The notes under the pieces were generated by a model. The model searched no databases. It was not told the DNA's origin and saw only the letters and a program-made list of their open reading frames with translations. The position numbers and the translations under genes were made by a program. From Cryobacterium flavum (GTDB taxonomy: Bacteria; Actinomycetota; Actinomycetes; Actinomycetales; Microbacteriaceae), in contig NZ_FNIB01000007.1 of the NCBI RefSeq assembly GCF_900103805.1, forward strand, positions 1 to 64,000: 64,000 nucleotides of DNA, written 5' to 3'. This document shows positions 46,271 through 55,106 of this stretch, in pieces; position 1 is the first letter of the stretch; each line of letters begins with the position of its first letter.

Positions 46271-46762
46271 CTAGAACTCCACCCACGCACTGGGCAGCGG
46301 ATGCTCCACTCGCGTCGGCGGGATGCGCTCGCTTCGCCGCTCCATTCGGTACACCAGAAACGCTGCCACGATGCCCGCCGCAGTGGCCAGCACCAGGGTG
46401 AAAGTGATGATCAGGTATGCCCAGCCCTCTCCGATGACTCCCTCCACGGTGGCGAACACGATTCCGAGGACCAGCACGCCGCTGGCCGCCCCCAAAGCGG
46501 CCCACGCACTGCGCGCGCCCGACGTTTTCTCGAGCTGCCGGTCGACGCAGGCGACCAGAACGACGCCGCCGATCAGCGCCGCGATGCTGACCGCCAGACC
46601 GACGGAACCGAAGCCCAGAACTGACCGTACGACGCCTTCGATCGTCTGACCAGCTCGCGCCTGGGGGTTACCGCCCATGGTCATCACGCCTAACACGGCG
46701 GTACCCAGAAGAAATCCGAGTACGGGCGCCAGCAACGCAATGGGCCAGTACCGGTGAAACAT
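46271..46762 (-). CDS. Membrane protein, tandem paralogue B
   Basis: 163 residues from ATG 46762 (46774 also open). Four hydrophobic helices arranged as in the neighbouring gene, plus a longer C-terminal cytoplasmic tail (RMERRSERIPPTRVEHPLPS). It is followed after 16 bases by paralogue A, so the two form a two-gene operon. Function unknown. Confidence 0.75.
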   Translation of the reverse strand: MFHRYWPIALLAPVLGFLLGTAVLGVMTMGGNPQARAGQTIEGVVRSVLGFGSVGLAVSIAALIGGVVLVACVDRQLEKTSGARSAWAALGAASGVLVLGIVFATVEGVIGEGWAYLIITFTLVLATAAGIVAAFLVYRMERRSERIPPTRVEHPLPSAWVEF

Positions 46763-46804
46763 CATGCGTCCCACCCTAAAATGCCGAGATCGACGGGAAT
46801 ATGC

Positions 46805-47902
46805 CTAGTCCTGATAGCTCTTAATTGTTTCGCGGATGTCATTTGCAAAGAGATAGATCTCGTCAAGGCTTTCAATAGGGTGGCGAGTCTCGACCTTCTC
46901 AGCGTCGAAGACACCGAGGTATTTCTGCTTCTTTCCATTGAAATGAAGTCGAGCGACCGGCTTGCGATTATTGTCATCGAGAAGCACAGCGAAATATGAT
47001 TTGGAGTCCCGGTGCCTCACTCGTTGAGGCTTCACCTCGCTGCAAGCGATCGCCTTGACGATTTGATACCCTTCCAGCTCCTCAAGCGTCGTCTGAATCT
47101 CCGTGTCACGGGCGAGATCAACTTCAACAATGTCGTGGCTGTTGATGACATCGCCCTCTGCTGCTGAGGATCCTGAGAAGTTCGACCCGCCTAGGGCGGT
47201 CTTCAAGCGGTCGTTAACCTGATCATTCAGGAACTGCTTCGTAGACTTTGTGACCAGGGAAGTAAATTGCTCGCGGACTTTCTGCGTAAAGGCACCGTCG
47301 TAGACTCGTGTCGTGAAGAATCGAATCCATTCGTCTTCGGGTTCAGTGAACTGAGCTGCGATCGTGCGCTTGATCTGGCCTATGTATTTGAGTTCCTCAG
47401 CTGAGTTGATGATCGAGTCGAGATCGAAGACGTCCTTGGTCAGCTTCCGCAGCTCCGGAATCAGCGTTTCGTCGATGTCCATCAAATCGAGAACCAGAAA
47501 CGGCTTTTCATCCATGCGGTTGGGTGCGTCTAAGTCCGTGTAGAACTGGTAAATTTCGCCATTCGTGAGAACGGCGATGCGCGCATTGGTGACCGCGAAG
47601 TAACGGAAGAGTTGCGAGGCGTGTTCTATCTTCAACGCTTCCGTAGATTTCTTGCATTCAATAAGGATCTGGACTTCACCGTCGCGCATAATCGCATAGT
47701 CGACTTTTTCGCCCTTTTTTACGCCGACATCGGCGGTGAACTCGGGGACCACTTCCAACGGATTGAACACGTCGTAGCCCAGGATCGTCGAGATAAACGG
47801 CATGATAAATGCGTTCTTGGTTGCTTCTTCAGTTTGAATTGCTTCGCGCTGGTTGCGTACTTTGAGAGCCAATGCCCCAATTAATTCTGCAAATTCCATC
47901 AT
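46805..47902 (-). CDS. Orphan type I restriction HsdR N-terminal-like protein
   Basis: 365 residues. The N-terminal half is an HsdR_N-type nuclease fold: NAFIMPFISTILGYDVFNPLEVVPEF, then D-x(n)-ECKK with KVDYAIMRDGEVQILIECKKS (about 68-88), i.e. the PD-(D/E)XK core. The C-terminal half (from about 230) is unrelated to the HsdR motor, ending in a beta-rich module (YFAVLLDDNNRKPVARLHFNGKKQKYLG). No helicase, HsdM or HsdS is nearby. GC is visibly lower than that of the neighbours, so it was probably acquired. A solo defence or stress nuclease is possible. Confidence 0.82.
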   Translation of the reverse strand: MMEFAELIGALALKVRNQREAIQTEEATKNAFIMPFISTILGYDVFNPLEVVPEFTADVGVKKGEKVDYAIMRDGEVQILIECKKSTEALKIEHASQLFRYFAVTNARIAVLTNGEIYQFYTDLDAPNRMDEKPFLVLDLMDIDETLIPELRKLTKDVFDLDSIINSAEELKYIGQIKRTIAAQFTEPEDEWIRFFTTRVYDGAFTQKVREQFTSLVTKSTKQFLNDQVNDRLKTALGGSNFSGSSAAEGDVINSHDIVEVDLARDTEIQTTLEELEGYQIVKAIACSEVKPQRVRHRDSKSYFAVLLDDNNRKPVARLHFNGKKQKYLGVFDAEKVETRHPIESLDEIYLFANDIRETIKSYQD

Positions 47903-47972
47903 TCCCCCAATTTATGGTTCACTACCTCTGACCTTATCGAAACAATTTATTGGCTCAGACGAGCGGGAAGCC

Positions 47973-48143
47973 TCAAAGGGTGCTGCGTGGCACGATCCAC
48001 TCGTGTCGAAACTGGGTCATTACCTTCGAGACGGACTCGAAGTCGCTGTCGTAGTGCACAACAGTCGCATCATTGATGAGAGCGCATGCGGCGATGAGGG
48101 TGTCGCCCGCGCCGACCGGCCGCACCAGCGCGGCATGCCAGAG
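47973..48143 (-). pseudogene. PIN-domain toxin remnant (C-terminal end)
   Basis: In one minus-strand frame the stretch reads VGAGDTLIAACALIND, then VVHYDSDFESVSKV, to a TGA at 47973. This is the end of a VapC-type PIN domain with the conserved acidic residues in GDTLIAA and HYDSDF. A stop codon sits directly upstream and no N-terminal half is found, so it is a fragment. Confidence 0.75.
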
Positions 48144-48334
48144 TCAGCTTTGGACCACTAAAGATTCGTCGATTGTGGGCGCGCGCGGGCAATCGCTGAC
48201 GGCCGAGAGCTGAGTCCATACCCGGTCATGCTCGGACCCGTTCCGTGGGCTGAATCCGATTTCTGTGGCGGTTGGCGCGCAAACTGAGGTTGAAGCGGGG
48301 CTGTGCACCTCGACGATTTTGCGCCCCAACTCCA

Positions 48335-48451
48335 CGCTCGCGGGCCAGGACGAGTTTCACGGTCATCGTCACCGGCGGTGCCGCGGGCGTGCGCGACCTG
48401 GCCGGCAACCCCGTCTCATCGACCAGCTGGAAATTCACCACGGGTAGCTAG
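48335..48451 (+). pseudogene. Remnant of a secreted Ig-like (Big_5-type) repeat protein
   Basis: Bases 48356-48451 read FTVIVTGGAAGVRDLAGNP and end WKFTTGS-stop. This is the last strand pair of an Ig-like SbsA/Big_5 domain, common in large secreted actinobacterial proteins. Just upstream the matching sequence (PNSTLAGQDE) is in another frame. Only a frameshifted tail survives. Confidence 0.7.
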
Positions 48452-48460
48452 TCTAAAGAG

Positions 48461-49621
48461 ATGCCCGACCTCGTCTGCTCCGACTGCGGCACCATCTACC
48501 CGGTGGAGAGCCTGATCTGGCTCTGCAGCTGCGGCGGCATGCTCGACGTGGTTGCCTTCGACACCACAGTGGATGCCGCGGCGCTGCCCGGCCGCGCCCC
48601 CTCACTCTGGCGCTACGCCGAAGCCCTGCCGATCGCCGCCGACCCCACCATCACCCTGGGGGAGGGCTTGTCGCCGCTCGTGCCAGCCCGCGCGCTGCCG
48701 CACGTGCAGCTCAAGCTGGACTTTCTGCTGCCGACGCTCTCGTTCAAGGACCGCGGCGCCGTGGTGCTCGCGACCCTCGCCAAACAGTTGCGCGTCGAAA
48801 GCGCCATGGTCGACAGCAGCGGCAACGCCGGCACAGCGATGGCCGCGTACTTCAGTCGGGCCGGCATCGACTGCACGGTCTACGTTCCCGAATCCACCTC
48901 GCCCGGCAAGCTCGCGCAGATGCGCGCCCACGGCGCCACGGTTGAACTGGTACCCGGTTCGCGCGCCGACACCTCCGCGGCGGCCCTGCGGGCTGCCGGG
49001 CAACCCGGCGTTTTGTACGCGAGCCACGTCTACCACCCCTATTTTCTGCACGGCGTCAAAACCTACGGCTACGAAATCTGGGAGCAGCGCGGGCGCTCCC
49101 TACCCGAGACCGTGGTGGTTCCAGTCGGCAACGGAACGATGCTGCTCGGCTGTTACCTCGCCTTCAGCGAGCTGGTGGCCGCGGGTCTCGCCGAGTGGAT
49201 GCCGCGGATTGTCGCGGTGCAGGCATCCGCTTGTGCACCGCTGGAACAGGCCATGGCACAGGGTCTCGACTCGCCCGTGACCCTTGACGGCTCAGCCACG
49301 ATCGCGGAGGGCATCGCCATTGCGGCGCCACCCCGGGGACGACAAATTCTCGCGGCCGTGCGCGCGACCGGCGGCACCATCGTCTCCGTCACCGACCGGC
49401 AGACCGCGGCCGCCCGGCAGGAACTGGCCGACGAAGGACTCTTCGTCGAGCCGACCTCGGCCGTGTGTTTCGCCGCGGTGCGCGCCGCCGTCGACCAGAC
49501 GTTCGACTCCGCCAGCCGCACCTCGGCGGCGGCTGAGAGCCTGCTCACGGCCGAGTCGGTGGTCGTGCCCCTCTGCGGTGCCGGCCTGAAATCGCCCACG
49601 TCAACCACGCGGTACTCATGA
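48461..49621 (+). CDS. Threonine synthase-like PLP enzyme with zinc ribbon
   Basis: 386 residues. N-terminal zinc ribbon (CSDC ... CSCGG) then fold-type II PLP domain: the Schiff-base Lys in LSFKDRGAVVLA, SSGNAGTAMAAYFSRAGIDCTVYVPE, and the phosphate loop PVGNGTMLLG. It may make threonine from O-phosphohomoserine or be one of the paralogues of unknown substrate. The true hom-thr genes appear to lie near 63951 onward, which favours a paralogue. The next gene overlaps its stop. Confidence 0.85.
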   Translation: MPDLVCSDCGTIYPVESLIWLCSCGGMLDVVAFDTTVDAAALPGRAPSLWRYAEALPIAADPTITLGEGLSPLVPARALPHVQLKLDFLLPTLSFKDRGAVVLATLAKQLRVESAMVDSSGNAGTAMAAYFSRAGIDCTVYVPESTSPGKLAQMRAHGATVELVPGSRADTSAAALRAAGQPGVLYASHVYHPYFLHGVKTYGYEIWEQRGRSLPETVVVPVGNGTMLLGCYLAFSELVAAGLAEWMPRIVAVQASACAPLEQAMAQGLDSPVTLDGSATIAEGIAIAAPPRGRQILAAVRATGGTIVSVTDRQTAAARQELADEGLFVEPTSAVCFAAVRAAVDQTFDSASRTSAAAESLLTAESVVVPLCGAGLKSPTSTTRYS

Positions 49622-49773
49622 TCGACGACGACCCCGCGGACGCCCCCCTGTGTCCTGCCTGCGGCGTCACGATGATCACCGACGGCGTCGACACCGCCGA
49701 GGGGCTGGAATCCTGCCATCGGTGCCCACGATGCCGACTGGTCATAGTCATACCCGGCCTCTGGCCGGAATAG
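49618..49773 (+). CDS. 51-aa zinc-ribbon-like microprotein
   Basis: Begins at ATG 49618 overlapping the PLP enzyme stop (ATGA), so it is translationally coupled. MIDDDPADAPLCPACGVT ... SCHRCPRCRL has two Cys pairs plus one extra Cys (CPAC, CHRCPRC), suiting a small zinc ribbon. Acidic start and hydrophobic C-terminus (VIVIPGLWPE). No known family; possibly an accessory to the PLP enzyme. Confidence 0.65.
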   Translation: MIDDDPADAPLCPACGVTMITDGVDTAEGLESCHRCPRCRLVIVIPGLWPE

Positions 49774-49941
49774 GCCGATCCCTGGCGAAAAACTTTTCAA
49801 TTGCAGAAGAATCACGTTTATTCTGGTGAACATTCTTGAGAAGACCGCTTGTTCTTGCGCCAATCTGGGTTTAGCAGCCGATACCGGCCAGTTGAGTCAG
49901 CAGTCCCGGCTCAGCCCAACTCATACGTCGAAGGAATGAAC
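49774..49941 (+). promoter_or_regulatory. Promoter/leader region of isocitrate lyase
   Basis: 168 AT-richer bases before aceA. RamB/GlxR-type control is known for actinobacterial aceA, and AACTTTTCAATTGCAGAA (49790-49807) is loosely reminiscent of a RamB half site. I cannot confirm it. RBS AAGGA lies 6 bases before ATG 49942. Confidence 0.35.
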
Positions 49942-51558
49942 ATGACTGAGTACCAGAAAGACATCGAGGACATCGAAGCCCTCAAGCAGCAGGTCGGCAG
50001 CAGCTGGGACGCCATCAACCCCGAGTCCGTCGCCCGCATGCGTGCTCAGAACCGGTTCAAGACCGGCCTCGAGATCGCGCAGTACACCGCCGACATCATG
50101 CGGAAAGACATGGGCGAGTATGACGCCGACTCCTCGGTCTACACCCAGTCATTGGGCGTCTGGCACGGTTTCATCGGCCAGCAGAAGATGATCTCGATCA
50201 AGAAGCACCTCAAGACGACGAACAAGCGCTACCTGTACCTGTCCGGCTGGATGGTTGCGGCGCTGCGCAGCGAATTCGGTCCGCTCCCCGACCAGTCCAT
50301 GCACGAGAAGACGACCGTTCCTGCTCTCGTCGAGGAGATCTACACCTTCCTCCGCCAGGCTGACGCCCGCGAGCTCGACCTGCTCTTCACCGGCCTCGAC
50401 AACGCCCGCATCGTTGGCGACGACGCCAAGGCCGCTCAAATCCAGACGCAGATCGACAACTTCGAGACCCACGTTGTGCCGATCATCGCCGACATCGATG
50501 CCGGCTTCGGTAACCCGGAAGCCACCTACCTCCTGGCCAAGAAAATGATCGAGGCTGGCGCCTGCGCCATCCAGATCGAGAACCAGGTGTCGGACGAGAA
50601 GCAGTGTGGCCACCAGGACGGCAAGGTCACCGTTCCTCACGAGGACTTCATCGCCAAGCTGAACGCCGTTCGCTACGCGTTCCTCGAGCTCGGCATCGAG
50701 AACGGCATCATCGTCTCGCGCACCGACTCGCTCGGTGCCGGCCTCACCCAGAAGCTCGCCGTGACGTACACGCCCGGCGACCTGGGCGACCAGTACAACT
50801 CCTTCCTCGATGTTGACGAAATCACAGAGGCCGACCTCGGCAACGGCGACGTCGTCATCAAGCGGGGCGGCAAGCTTCTGCGCCCGAAGCGCCTGGCCAG
50901 CAATCTGTTCCAGTTCCGTGCCGGAACCGGCGAGGCTCGTTGCGTGCTCGACAGCATCACGTCGCTGCAGAACGGTGCCGACCTGCTCTGGATCGAGACT
51001 GAGAAGCCGCACATCGGCCAGATCGCCGGCATGATGAACGAGGTTCGCAAGGCCATCCCGAACGCCAAGCTGGTCTACAACAACAGCCCGTCGTTCAACT
51101 GGACCCTGAACTTCCGTCAGCAGGCCTACGACGCACTCCTCGCCGAGAGCAAGGACGTCTCCGCTTACGACCGCGCCAAGCTCATGAGCGTCGACTACGA
51201 CGAGACTGAACTTGCCGTGAACGCCGACGAGAAGATCCGCACCTTCCAGCGCGACAGCTCGAAAGAGGCTGGCATATTCCACCACCTCATCACCCTGCCG
51301 ACGTACCACACGGCCGCACTCTCGACGGATGACCTGGCCAAGGGCTACTTCGCCGACCAGGGCATGCTCGCCTACGTCAAGGGCGTGCAGCGTCGCGAAA
51401 TCCGCGAGGGAATCGCCACGGTCAAGCACCAGAACATGTCTGGTTCAGACCTCGGTGACAACCACAAGGAGTACTTCGCCGGTGCCGCAGCCCTCAAGGC
51501 TGGGGGCGTGAACAACACGAGCAACCAGTTCGAGGAACCGGCTTTGAGCAGCCACTAA
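49942..51558 (+). CDS. aceA: Isocitrate lyase
   Basis: 538 residues from ATG 49942. An in-frame ATG at 49936 directly abuts the RBS and is less likely. It splits isocitrate to glyoxylate and succinate, the entry of the glyoxylate shunt for growth on acetate or fatty acids. The catalytic Cys lies in DEKQCGHQDGKVTVPHEDF. Together with the length above 500 this marks the longer Pseudomonas-type subfamily rather than the short mycobacterial Icl1. Also seen: IADIDAGFGNPEATY and YNNSPSFNW. Confidence 0.97.
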   Translation: MTEYQKDIEDIEALKQQVGSSWDAINPESVARMRAQNRFKTGLEIAQYTADIMRKDMGEYDADSSVYTQSLGVWHGFIGQQKMISIKKHLKTTNKRYLYLSGWMVAALRSEFGPLPDQSMHEKTTVPALVEEIYTFLRQADARELDLLFTGLDNARIVGDDAKAAQIQTQIDNFETHVVPIIADIDAGFGNPEATYLLAKKMIEAGACAIQIENQVSDEKQCGHQDGKVTVPHEDFIAKLNAVRYAFLELGIENGIIVSRTDSLGAGLTQKLAVTYTPGDLGDQYNSFLDVDEITEADLGNGDVVIKRGGKLLRPKRLASNLFQFRAGTGEARCVLDSITSLQNGADLLWIETEKPHIGQIAGMMNEVRKAIPNAKLVYNNSPSFNWTLNFRQQAYDALLAESKDVSAYDRAKLMSVDYDETELAVNADEKIRTFQRDSSKEAGIFHHLITLPTYHTAALSTDDLAKGYFADQGMLAYVKGVQRREIREGIATVKHQNMSGSDLGDNHKEYFAGAAALKAGGVNNTSNQFEEPALSSH

Positions 51559-51574
51559 CTCCCGCTGAGCGACC

Positions 51575-51610
51575 AGGAAGCCCCAGTCGAAAGACTGGGG
51601 CTTCCTTGTT
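51575..51610 (+). terminator. Rho-independent terminator of aceA
   Basis: A perfect 14-bp stem, 51575-51588 with 51593-51606, closed by a GAAA tetraloop and followed by TGTTG, 16 bases after the aceA stop. It isolates aceA from the amine oxidase gene. Confidence 0.95.
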
Positions 51611-51666
51611 GTATCCGTCCAGACTTGAGACACGGTCGCGGTGGCAGAAGTGTGCCAAAGTCAGGC

Positions 51667-53004
51667 ATGGAACATTTAGACACCATCGTGGTCGGCGCCG
51701 GCGTAGCCGGCCTGACGGCCGCTCGACTGCTGGCGAAAGCGGGCCGCAGCGTCGTCGTACTCGAGGCCCGCGACCGCGTCGGCGGCCGGGTGTACACGGA
51801 CCGCACCGACGGGCTGGTCGCCGACCTGGGCGCATCCTGGATTCACGGCGTGACTGACAACCCCGTCGCGGCAGCGGCAGAGGCGTTCGGCTTGCCGACC
51901 GTGGAGTTCACCGTCGGGGGATACCAGCCGGACAGCCGCCCGATCGCTTACTACGGTCCGACCGGCGAGCGACTCTCTGATGATGCCGCGCTGGCCTTCG
52001 CCGACGACGTGCGTGCGGTCGACGCCGCGCTCGTCACGGCGGTCGCTGCCTCGAAAGCGGATGCCTCCTACCGCGACGCGACCGAGACGGCCTTGGCCAG
52101 CCAGGGCTGGAGCTTCGAGCGCGGGGAGCGGGTGCGCGAGTTTTTGCAGCACCGGAGCGAGGAACAATACGGGGCGTGGATCGAAGATCTGGCCGCGCAC
52201 GGCCTGGATGACGATGTCATCGACGGTGACGAAGTGGTCTTTCCAAACGGCTATGACCAACTGCCGGGGCGCTTGGCGGCCGGGCTGGACATCCGCTTCG
52301 ACCAGATCGTTACCCGTCTGCGCTGGTCGACGGAGGGCGTCACTGTCACGACAGGGGGCGGCACGGTGACGGCGGGCACCGCGGTCGTGACGGTGCCGAT
52401 CGGGGTGCTCCAGTCGACGGATTTCACGATTGAACCGGCGCTCCCCGAACCGAACGCGAACGCCCTGGGGCGACTCACGATGAACGCCTTCGAGAAGGTC
52501 TTTCTGCGGTTTTCGACCAAGTTCTGGGACGAGGGAGTCTATGCAATCCGGCAGCAAGGGGCCGAAGGGCGTCGGTGGCACTCCTGGTACGACCTCACGG
52601 CCCTGCACGGACCGCCGACACTGTTGACCTTTGCAGCGGGTCCGGTGGCCCGAGAGATTCGCGAGTGGTCGGAACAACAGGTCGTCGGCTCCGTTCTCGC
52701 GCAGCTGCGGCGGCTGTACGGCGACCGAGTTGAGCAGCCGACCAGTGTGCACATCACCGCCTGGCAGGACGATCCTTTCGCTCGCGGTTCGTACGCCTAC
52801 ATGAAGCTCGGCTCCACGACGGCGGACCACGACGACCTCGCGACGCCCATCGGGGGAGTGCTGCACCTCGCCGGTGAGGCAACCTGGACGGACGATCCCG
52901 CGACGGTCACCGCGGCCTTCTGCTCCGGCCACCGAGCGGCGTCGAATATTCTGCACCAAGAGATCCCTATTGCCCAGGTGTGGGGGGACCGGCCCGCTCA
53001 ATAG
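51667..53004 (+). CDS. FAD-dependent amine oxidase
   Basis: 445 residues from ATG 51667. The flavin-containing monoamine/polyamine oxidase family: DTIVVGAGVAGLTAARLLAKAG (FAD P-loop), VLEARDRVGGRVYTD, GASWIHG, and the C-terminal GVLHLAGEATW ... TVTAAFCSGHRAA. It oxidises a primary or secondary amine, releasing peroxide. Cytoplasmic. Polyamine catabolism is plausible but untested. Confidence 0.93.
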   Translation: MEHLDTIVVGAGVAGLTAARLLAKAGRSVVVLEARDRVGGRVYTDRTDGLVADLGASWIHGVTDNPVAAAAEAFGLPTVEFTVGGYQPDSRPIAYYGPTGERLSDDAALAFADDVRAVDAALVTAVAASKADASYRDATETALASQGWSFERGERVREFLQHRSEEQYGAWIEDLAAHGLDDDVIDGDEVVFPNGYDQLPGRLAAGLDIRFDQIVTRLRWSTEGVTVTTGGGTVTAGTAVVTVPIGVLQSTDFTIEPALPEPNANALGRLTMNAFEKVFLRFSTKFWDEGVYAIRQQGAEGRRWHSWYDLTALHGPPTLLTFAAGPVAREIREWSEQQVVGSVLAQLRRLYGDRVEQPTSVHITAWQDDPFARGSYAYMKLGSTTADHDDLATPIGGVLHLAGEATWTDDPATVTAAFCSGHRAASNILHQEIPIAQVWGDRPAQ

Positions 53005-53048
53005 TCACTTTTGTGGGGTGTTGGCCGCCCCCAACCGTACAAAGTTGT

Positions 53049-53070
53049 CCACTGAGGCCGGCGTCAGTGG
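53049..53070. terminator. Hairpin between convergent amine oxidase and SulP genes
   Basis: CCACTGA (53049-53055) and TCAGTGG (53064-53070), a perfect 7-bp stem overlapping the SulP stop codon. A weak bidirectional terminator candidate; no U-run. Confidence 0.45.
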
Positions 53071-54419
53071 GCGCCGCCGAGGTTGCCGGCGTACTCGAAC
53101 TGGGTCATCAGGTCGTTGCTGGAGGCGAAGAACAGCGCTCCGGTCACCGTGTAATACGCGGTAGGAACGGGCTGGTCGAGTTCGAGGGTGCGTTCCACCC
53201 GGGCGAGGTGGGCGACGCGGCGGGCGAAGGCGACCATTGCGACGATGACCCCGACGACCACGCCGATCGCGAGGTTGTGAGTGAGAACGATGACGATGAC
53301 CGTGGCGACCATGACGGTGGTCTCGCTCTTCGGCATCCGCTTGAGGGTTGAGAAACGGATGCTGTGCCAGTCGAACGTGAGATAAGACACGATTATCATC
53401 ACCGCGACCAGGGCGGCCATGGGAACTGCGGCGAGCACGTCGCCGAGGCCGAGGACCAGCACGAGCAGGAAGATGCCGGCGAGGAAGGTGGAGATGCGGG
53501 TGCGGGCGCCGGAGGCTTTCACGTTGATCATGGTCTGGCCGATCATGGCGCAGCCGCCCATGCCGCCGAAGATGCCGGACATGACGTTGGCGACGCCCTG
53601 GCCCCAGGTCTCGCGGGTCTTATTGGAGTGGGTATCGGTGATCTCGTCGACGAACTTTGCCGTCATGAGGGACTCGAGAATTCCCACCAGCGCCATGCCG
53701 AGCGCGAACGGCGCGATGATGGTGAACGTTTCCCAGTTGAGCGGAACGCTTGGGAGGAACAGTTCGGGAAGGCTCTTGGGCAGTTCGCCCTGGTCGCCGA
53801 TCGTCGGCACGTTGAGGCCGATGACCACGGTCGCCACGGTGAGTACCACGATCGCGACGAGCGACGCTGGAATGACCTTGGTGATACGTGGCATGACGAT
53901 CATGATGATCAGGCCGGCGGCGACGAGCGGGTACACTAGGAACGGAACGCCGAGCAGCTGGGGGAGCTGTGAGATGAAGATGAGTATGGCGAGGGCATTG
54001 ACGAAGCCGACCATTACGCTGCGAGGGATGAACCGCATGAGTTTGGCGACGCCGACCAGGCTCAGCACGATTTGGAATACCCCGGCGAGGATGACGGTGG
54101 CGACGAAGTATTCCATCCCGTAGTCGCGGGCGACCGGGGCGATCACGAGGGCGACAGCGCCGGTCGCGGCGGTGATCATGGCCGGGCGTCCGCCGACGAA
54201 CGCGATGGTGACGGCCATGACGAACGAGGAGAACAGGCCCACGCGGGGGTCGACGCCGGCGATGATCGAGAACGCGATCGCCTCGGGAATCAGCGCCATC
54301 GCCACGACCAGCCCGGCGAGCACTTCGCGGGTGAGCAGGCGGGGCGTGCGCAGTGCGGTGAGCACCGAGGGTTCCGCCTTGTAGCGGTTGGATGCAGCAG
54401 ATTTTTGAACGATGGCCAT
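53064..54419 (-). CDS. SulP family anion transporter, STAS domain truncated
   Basis: 451 residues from ATG 54419 with RBS GGAGG. SulP transmembrane region is complete: LTREVLAGLVVAMALIPEAIAFSIIAGVDPRVGL, GVANVMSGIFGGMGGCAMIGQTMINV and RISTFLAGIFLLVLVLGL. The cytoplasmic STAS domain begins (TAYYTVTGALFFASSNDLM) but stops after about 30 residues at NLGGAH, where homologues continue to about 490-560. It moves sulfate, bicarbonate or a related anion. It is divergent from a MerR regulator. Confidence 0.93.
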   Translation of the reverse strand: MAIVQKSAASNRYKAEPSVLTALRTPRLLTREVLAGLVVAMALIPEAIAFSIIAGVDPRVGLFSSFVMAVTIAFVGGRPAMITAATGAVALVIAPVARDYGMEYFVATVILAGVFQIVLSLVGVAKLMRFIPRSVMVGFVNALAILIFISQLPQLLGVPFLVYPLVAAGLIIMIVMPRITKVIPASLVAIVVLTVATVVIGLNVPTIGDQGELPKSLPELFLPSVPLNWETFTIIAPFALGMALVGILESLMTAKFVDEITDTHSNKTRETWGQGVANVMSGIFGGMGGCAMIGQTMINVKASGARTRISTFLAGIFLLVLVLGLGDVLAAVPMAALVAVMIIVSYLTFDWHSIRFSTLKRMPKSETTVMVATVIVIVLTHNLAIGVVVGVIVAMVAFARRVAHLARVERTLELDQPVPTAYYTVTGALFFASSNDLMTQFEYAGNLGGAH

Positions 54420-54573
54420 GAGGCCTCCAGAAGCTGGGCCGACAATGCGGCCGAAGTGGATAGGGAAGAGTTGGGTGGGCGCCGCAGTGCGCACCTCCAC
54501 CGGACCTTGGCGATCAAGGACAATGGTGGGAGTGTGGGCTCACAGATGAATGTCAGCCGACTTTCGCAACACT

Positions 54574-54589
54574 ACCCTAACGTAAGGGT
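54574..54589. promoter_or_regulatory. MerR-type operator in the SulP/MerR divergent region
   Basis: ACCCTAACGTAAGGGT: 16-base inverted repeat with one mismatched pair, 31 bases before the MerR start. The layout (a dyad between divergent target and regulator) is typical of MerR operators. Confidence 0.6.
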
Positions 54590-54619
54590 TGATTGTGACC
54601 CTAAAGAAAGAGGCTTCCG

Positions 54620-55015
54620 GTGGAACCAGGCGCGACAGTCCCTGCGGTCACGATGCATATCGGCGAACTCGCCGACAAGACCGGGCTCTCGCTGCGCACG
54701 ATCCGTCACTACGACGAGGTCGGCCTACTCAAGGCATCCGCTCGCACCGATGGTGGCTTTCGGCTCTACACGCCCGACGATTTCACTCGGCTGATGCTCA
54801 TTCGTCGCATGAAACCGCTCGGCTTCACCCTCGACGAGATGACGACACTGCTGGCGGTCATCGACGCCCGACAAAACGGTGAAGCGGATGCCGACACCCC
54901 CGAAACCAGGCAGCAACTGGACGCCTTCATCACCGAAACCGCTGCCCGACGCCAGAAACTCCAGGACCAACTCGGCATGGCCGACGAGTTTCTGGAGTTG
55001 CTCCGCGCGCAGTAG
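54620..55015 (+). CDS. MerR family regulator
   Basis: 131 residues from GTG 54620 (RBS AAAGAGG); ATG 54653 is the alternative. MHIGELADKTGLSLRTIRHYDEVGLLKAS is the MerR winged helix, FRLYTPDDFTRLMLIRRMKPLGFTLDEM the second part, and a dimerising coiled coil ends it. No C-terminal cysteine metal site, so it senses something other than a metal thiolate. It likely controls the divergent SulP gene. Confidence 0.92.
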   Translation: MEPGATVPAVTMHIGELADKTGLSLRTIRHYDEVGLLKASARTDGGFRLYTPDDFTRLMLIRRMKPLGFTLDEMTTLLAVIDARQNGEADADTPETRQQLDAFITETAARRQKLQDQLGMADEFLELLRAQ

Positions 55016-55106
55016 GAGTGGCGGTCCCTCCACACATAGACGAAACCACCTCGATACAGTGGGACCCACATCCCCAATTGACTACTTCTATTAGAAGCGA
55101 GTTTCT

